Below, piece by piece: positions 60,543 to 64,000 of a DNA stretch of 64,000 bases. Within the stretch, counting starts at the first letter, position 1. Each line of letters starts with the position of its first letter. The notes under the pieces were generated by a model that saw only the letters and a list, made by a program, of their open reading frames with translations, was not told the origin of the DNA and made no database searches. The translations under genes were made by a program, and so were the position numbers. Source of the stretch: Psychrobacillus sp. FSL K6-4046 (GTDB lineage: Bacteria; Bacillota; Bacilli; Bacillales_A; Planococcaceae); NCBI RefSeq assembly GCF_038624605.1, contig NZ_CP152020.1, positions 1,543,312-1,607,311 on the forward strand, read 5' to 3'.

Positions 60543-60623
60543 ATGGTTTTTATCATGGCTATGTCTGTTTTGGTTACAGCTGTATTAGCATTTGTAATGA
60601 TTGCCGAAACAAGTGAAGATTAA
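60543..60623 (+). CDS. 26-residue membrane peptide gene
   Basis: The frame encodes a single hydrophobic helix (MAMSVLVTAVLAFVMIA) with an acidic end ETSED. It has SD AGGGGGAG (60530-60537) at good spacing, an extended -10 TGCTATGAT (60491-60499) upstream, and a strong plus-strand terminator just past its stop (60634-60669). The stop overlaps the sigK stop on the other strand. No family is recognised; small size keeps confidence moderate. Confidence 0.6.
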   Translation: MVFIMAMSVLVTAVLAFVMIAETSED

Positions 60624-61372
60624 TTTTCTCTAGCTCTCTTGGTGTTTGATCCATCAAGAGAGTTTTTTTCATGGATGTAATACTGATAGAGCTTTACAAG
60701 CGCACGTTTTTCAATACGAGAAACATAGCTTCTTGAAATTTTTAATTGCTTAGAAATTTCTTTTTGAGTCATTGGTTCATGGCCTAATAATCCATATCTA
60801 CGAACGATGATATCTAGCTCTCGTTTCTCGAGTTGGGATAGGTGTTTATATAAACGATTGGTATCTTCTTCTTCCACTAGCTGTTCGTCCGAGCTTTTAT
60901 CTAGCCCTTGTAGTAAATCGGTGATTTCTAAAGAATGTCCATCTTTATCCATTCCAATAGGCTCATGTAAAGAAATATCCTTTTGAACTTTTTTTAATGA
61001 ACGCAAATACATAAGAATTTCATTTTCAATACAGCGAGCAGCATATGTTGCTAATTTTGTTTTTTTGGTAGGTGTATAGCTATTAACAGCTTTCATCAGC
61101 CCAATTGTTCCAATAGATATATAGTCATCTAAAAGCTCATGCTTCGGGTGAAATTTCTTAACTACGTGTGCAACAAGCCGCATATTACGTTCGATAAGTT
61201 CATCTCTTGCTGTGAGGTCTCCATCTAGAAAACGTTGAATCATTACTTGTTCTTCCTCCGGAGAAAGGGGCTGATGGAACGCCTGCCCTTTTAAATAACC
61301 AAGCACAAGTGGCAAATCGATGACCATGTTTATAAATGCGGTTAGAAGACCGGAAATTATGTTCACCTCCAT
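60620..61372 (-). CDS. sigK: Sporulation sigma factor SigK precursor (uninterrupted)
   Basis: SigK drives late mother-cell genes. The pro-sequence (hydrophobic, ending before YLKGQAF, where B. subtilis is cut) is followed by sigma region 2 (DDYISIGTIGLMKAV; ARCIENEILMYLRSLKK) and region 4 (MTQKEISKQLKISRSYVSRIEKRAL). It is one frame, not split by a skin element. The start is odd: ATG 61372 has no SD because the perfect SD GGAGGTGA lies after it, followed by ATA (61360) and ATT (61357). Alignment with B. subtilis puts the start at those codons. Confidence 0.93.
   Translation of the reverse strand: MEVNIISGLLTAFINMVIDLPLVLGYLKGQAFHQPLSPEEEQVMIQRFLDGDLTARDELIERNMRLVAHVVKKFHPKHELLDDYISIGTIGLMKAVNSYTPTKKTKLATYAARCIENEILMYLRSLKKVQKDISLHEPIGMDKDGHSLEITDLLQGLDKSSDEQLVEEEDTNRLYKHLSQLEKRELDIIVRRYGLLGHEPMTQKEISKQLKISRSYVSRIEKRALVKLYQYYIHEKNSLDGSNTKRAREN
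60634..60669 (+). terminator. Plus-strand terminator inside the 3' end of sigK
   Basis: CTCTCTTG (60634-60641) pairs with CAAGAGAG (60655-60662), followed by TTTTTTT. It lies within sigK codons but works for the opposite strand, ending the mtnN/26-residue peptide transcript. Confidence 0.8.
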
Positions 61373-61386
61373 CTAGTTATACTTTC

Positions 61387-61414
61387 AATATATGTGGAAT
61401 TACGACAAAATATG
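61387..61414 (-). promoter_or_regulatory. Candidate SigE promoter of sigK
   Basis: Reading the minus strand, CATATT (61414-61409) and CATATATT (61394-61387) are 14 bases apart and match the SigE pattern (ATA-type -35, CATA-type -10). sigK transcription by SigE is established in B. subtilis. The -35 abuts the pssA terminator. Confidence 0.65.
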
Positions 61415-61441
61415 AAAAAAACGACTGCATTTGCAGTCGCC
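61415..61441 (-). terminator. Terminator after pssA
   Basis: On the minus strand CGACTGCA and TGCAGTCG (61439-61422) pair and run into seven T. Confidence 0.85.
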
Positions 61442-61472
61442 TTTTAAGAAATATATAATTGCTTAAAGCATA

Positions 61473-62012
61473 TCAGACCTTTTTTAAAGTAAAAGTACTA
61501 ATCATTAATAATGCAAGAATAATAAATAAAAACATGTACGTAACTGGCGGAACAAAATTAATAGCGAAGTATGATAATGTTAAAATTACTCCGGCAACCG
61601 TAATTGGTAGTCCTGTAAAAAATCCATTTGACTCAGAAATATTAAAGCGGGCTAATCTAAATGCGCCACAAGCTATATATATAACAGTAATAATCATTCC
61701 TGCAATACTAAATTCCTGTAAAACTAAGGAGTACATTAAAAGAGCAGGTGCAATTCCGAATGATATAATATCACTCATCGAATCTAATTGTTTACCAAGC
61801 TCTGACTCTAAGTTGAATCTTCTGGCAACCATGCCATCAAAACGATCTAACAAGCCTGCTATAAATATAAATAACACGCTAAACGTGTAGTATTCATTTA
61901 CTGTAGCCATAATTGCTGCTCCACCGAATGCTAAATTACCAATTGTTATCATATTAGCAGCCTGCGTTTTTAGTTTTTTTATTGTTTGAGTCATAGCATT
62001 TTGTAAATACAT
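61473..62012 (-). CDS. pssA: CDP-diacylglycerol-serine O-phosphatidyltransferase
   Basis: It makes phosphatidylserine from CDP-diacylglycerol and serine. The CDP-alcohol phosphotransferase motif DGx2ARx8Gx3Dx3D is exact, beginning DGMVAR near residue 59. About six spans, 179 residues. ATG 62012 is nine bases after AAGGAG. It is divergent from psd, whose product uses phosphatidylserine; B. subtilis groups these two genes as well. Confidence 0.95.
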   Translation of the reverse strand: MYLQNAMTQTIKKLKTQAANMITIGNLAFGGAAIMATVNEYYTFSVLFIFIAGLLDRFDGMVARRFNLESELGKQLDSMSDIISFGIAPALLMYSLVLQEFSIAGMIITVIYIACGAFRLARFNISESNGFFTGLPITVAGVILTLSYFAINFVPPVTYMFLFIILALLMISTFTLKKV

Positions 62013-62102
62013 TGCAAATCACTCCTTTACAAATAACATATTTGTTCATTATACTTCGAGTAAACAAAAATTGTAAGTAAATTTTTATAGGGAGACTAAG
62101 AA

Positions 62103-62885
62103 ATGAAAGAAAAAATATATCAATCTATGATTGAGCTGACCAATGGTAGGTGGTCATCATCTTTAATCAAAGGCTTTGCTCAGTCTAATCTCAGTAAGAA
62201 AATAATACCTGCCTATATGAAACATTTTAATATAGATCCTTCTGAAATGCCATGTCATCTCCATGAATTTTCTACATTGCATGATTTTTTTGTTCGCCCA
62301 TTAAAACAAAATAGTAGAAATATAGACCCTGCTGTCAACGGAATTATAAGTCCAGTAGATGCGACTATTGAAACTTTCGGGGATATAACGTATGATGGAA
62401 TTTTTCATGTAAAAGGAAAACCATACACGCTATATGATATGCTCGGCTCCGACAAAATAGGTAAAGAATATGAAAAAGGTAAATTTATCATTTTATATTT
62501 AAGCCCGGCGGAATATCACCGAATCCATTCTCCAATTGATGGTAAGGTTACTCGACAGTATGTGCTAGGAAAGAAATCCTATCCAGTGAACAAATGGGGC
62601 CTAGCTTATGGCAAAGAAACAATTAGTGGCAACTATCGGCTATTAACAGAGCTTTTGATGCCTAATGAGAAACGATGTTTTCACATTAAGGTGGGGGCAA
62701 TGTTCGTGAATTCCATTGAACTCACTAACAGGGAGTTAGAATGGAAAAAAGGAGAAGAGGTAGGTTACTTTTCTTTCGGTTCAACAGTAGTTTTGTTATT
62801 TGAAGAAGACAGTATAGAGTTTTCAAGAGAAATAACTCCCGGAAAGTTTATTCGAATGGGTGAGAGAGTCGCAAATATGCTATAA
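62103..62885 (+). CDS. psd: Phosphatidylserine decarboxylase proenzyme
   Basis: It converts phosphatidylserine to phosphatidylethanolamine. The proenzyme self-cleaves at a GST motif to create a pyruvoyl group; FSFGSTVVLLF lies near 221-231. The catalytic HRIHSPIDG near 141-149 is present. Length 260 fits the Bacillus type. The pssA-psd pair indicates that the organism makes PE. Confidence 0.95.
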   Translation: MKEKIYQSMIELTNGRWSSSLIKGFAQSNLSKKIIPAYMKHFNIDPSEMPCHLHEFSTLHDFFVRPLKQNSRNIDPAVNGIISPVDATIETFGDITYDGIFHVKGKPYTLYDMLGSDKIGKEYEKGKFIILYLSPAEYHRIHSPIDGKVTRQYVLGKKSYPVNKWGLAYGKETISGNYRLLTELLMPNEKRCFHIKVGAMFVNSIELTNRELEWKKGEEVGYFSFGSTVVLLFEEDSIEFSREITPGKFIRMGERVANML

Positions 62886-62922
62886 TCGTTAAAGAAAAAG
62901 TGTCGAAGTGGAGTGTTTGTCT

Positions 62923-63444
62923 TTGTATTCAAATTTTATACCAAGTGAATTTGTTAGAAGTGTCTTTCATATTACACCGGAAATGTTAAAGGAAAAAGGC
63001 GTAAAGGCAATTATTACAGATTTGGATAATACATTAGTTGAATGGGATCGACCAGATGCAACCCCTAAGCTAATAGAATGGTTCACTAATATGAAAGAAG
63101 CAGGTATTCAAGTAACCATTGTATCCAATAACAATGAATTACGTGTTAAGTCATTTGCAGATCCATTAGGGATTCCTTTTATATATAAAGCAAAAAAGCC
63201 TTTAGGAAAGGCTTTTCGTCATGCTCTTAGTATAATGTCCGTTAAAAAAGAGGAAGTTGTAGTTATTGGTGATCAGCTATTAACGGATGTCTTTGGCGGA
63301 AATAGACAAAAGCTCCATACCATTCTAGTGATACCTGTCGCAAAATCAGATGGTTTCGTGACGAAGTTCAATCGTATGGTGGAGAGAAGAATTTTTAGTT
63401 ACTTGGACAAAAAAGGACAAGTTACATGGGAGGAAGAAGCGTGA
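62923..63444 (+). CDS. yqeG: HAD-family phosphatase YqeG
   Basis: A IIIA-subfamily HAD phosphatase with nucleophile motif DLDNTLVEWD near residues 30-39, IVSNNNE (motif II), and GDQLLTDVFGGN (motif IV). Its substrate is uncertain. TTG 62923 is nine bases after GGAG and gives a product (173 residues) that aligns end to end with B. subtilis YqeG; the longer frame from 62908 starts in the SD. It overlaps yqeH by four bases. Confidence 0.92.
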   Translation: MYSNFIPSEFVRSVFHITPEMLKEKGVKAIITDLDNTLVEWDRPDATPKLIEWFTNMKEAGIQVTIVSNNNELRVKSFADPLGIPFIYKAKKPLGKAFRHALSIMSVKKEEVVVIGDQLLTDVFGGNRQKLHTILVIPVAKSDGFVTKFNRMVERRIFSYLDKKGQVTWEEEA

Positions 63445-64000
63445 CAGAAGCACCAAAATGTATAGGTTGTGGAACAGTAATCCAAACCGAGGTAGTTGGA
63501 GATCCAGGATATGCTCCTGTTTCTTCGTTAGAAAAAGAGGATATTATTTGCCAGCGTTGTTTTCGTTTAAAAAATTACAATGAGTTGCAGCCGGTATCTT
63601 TAACCGACGATGATTTCTTGAAAATCTTAAATGGTTTAGGAACAAAAAAAGGACTAATTGTGAAGATTGTAGATATTTTTGATTTTAACGGAAGCTGGCT
63701 ACCAGGCCTACACCGATTTGTTGGTAATAATCCGATACTATTAGTAGCAAACAAAGCTGATTTACTGCCGAAATCAGTGAAGAAAAACAAAGTAATCAAT
63801 TGGATGAAGCAAGAAGCAAAAAAACTTGGCTTATCATCAATTGATGTTCTATTTGTCAGTGCACATAAAGGTACTGGTATGCCAGAAGCTATGGAGGCCA
63901 TAGAGCATTATCGTAAAGGTGAAAATGTTTACGTAGTAGGCTGTACCAATGTTGGTAAATCTACATTTATAAACAGGATTATTAAACAGGCTACCGGAGT
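63441..64000 (+). CDS. yqeH: Circularly permuted GTPase YqeH (partial, runs off the window)
   Basis: YqeH is a GTPase in 30S subunit assembly. The N-terminal zinc finger CIGCG..CQRC (about 7-45) precedes GTPase motifs in permuted order: NKAD (G4), then SAHKG (G5), then VGCTNVGKST (G1) just before the window ends. About 186 residues are visible. GTG 63441 follows GGAGGAAGAA and overlaps the yqeG stop (GTGA). Confidence 0.94.
   Translation, partial: MTEAPKCIGCGTVIQTEVVGDPGYAPVSSLEKEDIICQRCFRLKNYNELQPVSLTDDDFLKILNGLGTKKGLIVKIVDIFDFNGSWLPGLHRFVGNNPILLVANKADLLPKSVKKNKVINWMKQEAKKLGLSSIDVLFVSAHKGTGMPEAMEAIEHYRKGENVYVVGCTNVGKSTFINRIIKQATG

Noticed and set aside
60620-61372. Skin-type interruption of sigK
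   Set aside because: The gene is one continuous frame covering regions 2 to 4.

Overview
This is a low-GC chromosomal segment from an endospore-forming member of the Bacillales, most likely a Planococcaceae-type organism (Psychrobacillus, Sporosarcina or Lysinibacillus relatives). That placement is inferred from protein character and gene order. Spo0B, SpoIVFA/FB, SafA, SpoVB, SigK and a CotS-type kinase show that it makes spores. The order closely follows the Bacillus subtilis maf-radC-mreBCD-minCD-spoIVF-rplU-rpmA-spo0B-obg-pheA, ruv-queA-tgt-secDF-recJ-relA, hisS-aspS and alaS-to-mtnN regions. GTG and TTG starts are common. At many loci the longest open frame begins inside the Shine-Dalgarno (SD) sequence, so starts here were moved to the codon with a sensible SD spacing.

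Layout. 1-5373: nucleotide house-cleaning (maf), radC, the cell-shape operon mreBCD and the division-site genes minCD. 5374-7306: an accessory islet between minD and spoIVFA, which are neighbours in B. subtilis. It holds two small unrecognised genes bracketed by inverted repeats and two copies of a palindromic repeat. 7307-13819: short forms of spoIVFA/spoIVFB, the L21 leader with rplU-prp-rpmA, a 374-bp repeat element, spo0B-obg-pheB-pheA and convergent niaR. 13956-16012: spore coat genes. 16104-20967: Holliday-junction motor, queuosine genes, yajC and a DUF421 gene. 21031-31188: spoVB (reverse), comN, secDF, recJ, apt, relA, dtd. 31314-36324: a cell-wall amidase (reverse), then a T-box leader with hisS-aspS. 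36325-39066: accessory genes (DUF2619, MFS, LysE exporters). 39260-42602: 6S RNA, another long repeat copy, tcdA, a small basic protein, rarA. 43089-48935: cymR, cysteine desulfurase, mnmA, a TPR protein, recD2. 48955-58502: T-box alaS, ireB-ruvX-DUF1292, mltG, the wobble-uridine modification genes trmR-trhP1-trhP2, udk, greA. 58984-64000: yrrS, mtnN, an unlisted 26-residue membrane peptide gene, sigK (reverse), pssA (reverse), psd, yqeG and the start of yqeH.

Themes. Much of the window serves tRNA and translation (three aminoacyl-tRNA synthetases, two T-boxes, dtd, queA/tgt, mnmA, tcdA, trmR/trhP), DNA repair and recombination (radC, ruvAB, recJ, rarA, recD2, ruvX), envelope growth and sporulation. 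The points most worth a second look are the repeat-bracketed two-gene islet, the TIR-bounded repeat family, two arrays of degenerate 20-22 nt repeats, a SigK processing system with a short SpoIVFA and a SpoIVFB lacking its CBS domain, an apparently non-canonical sigK start, and the 26-residue peptide gene whose end overlaps sigK. No CRISPR array, tRNA, rRNA operon, prophage or transposase gene was seen.
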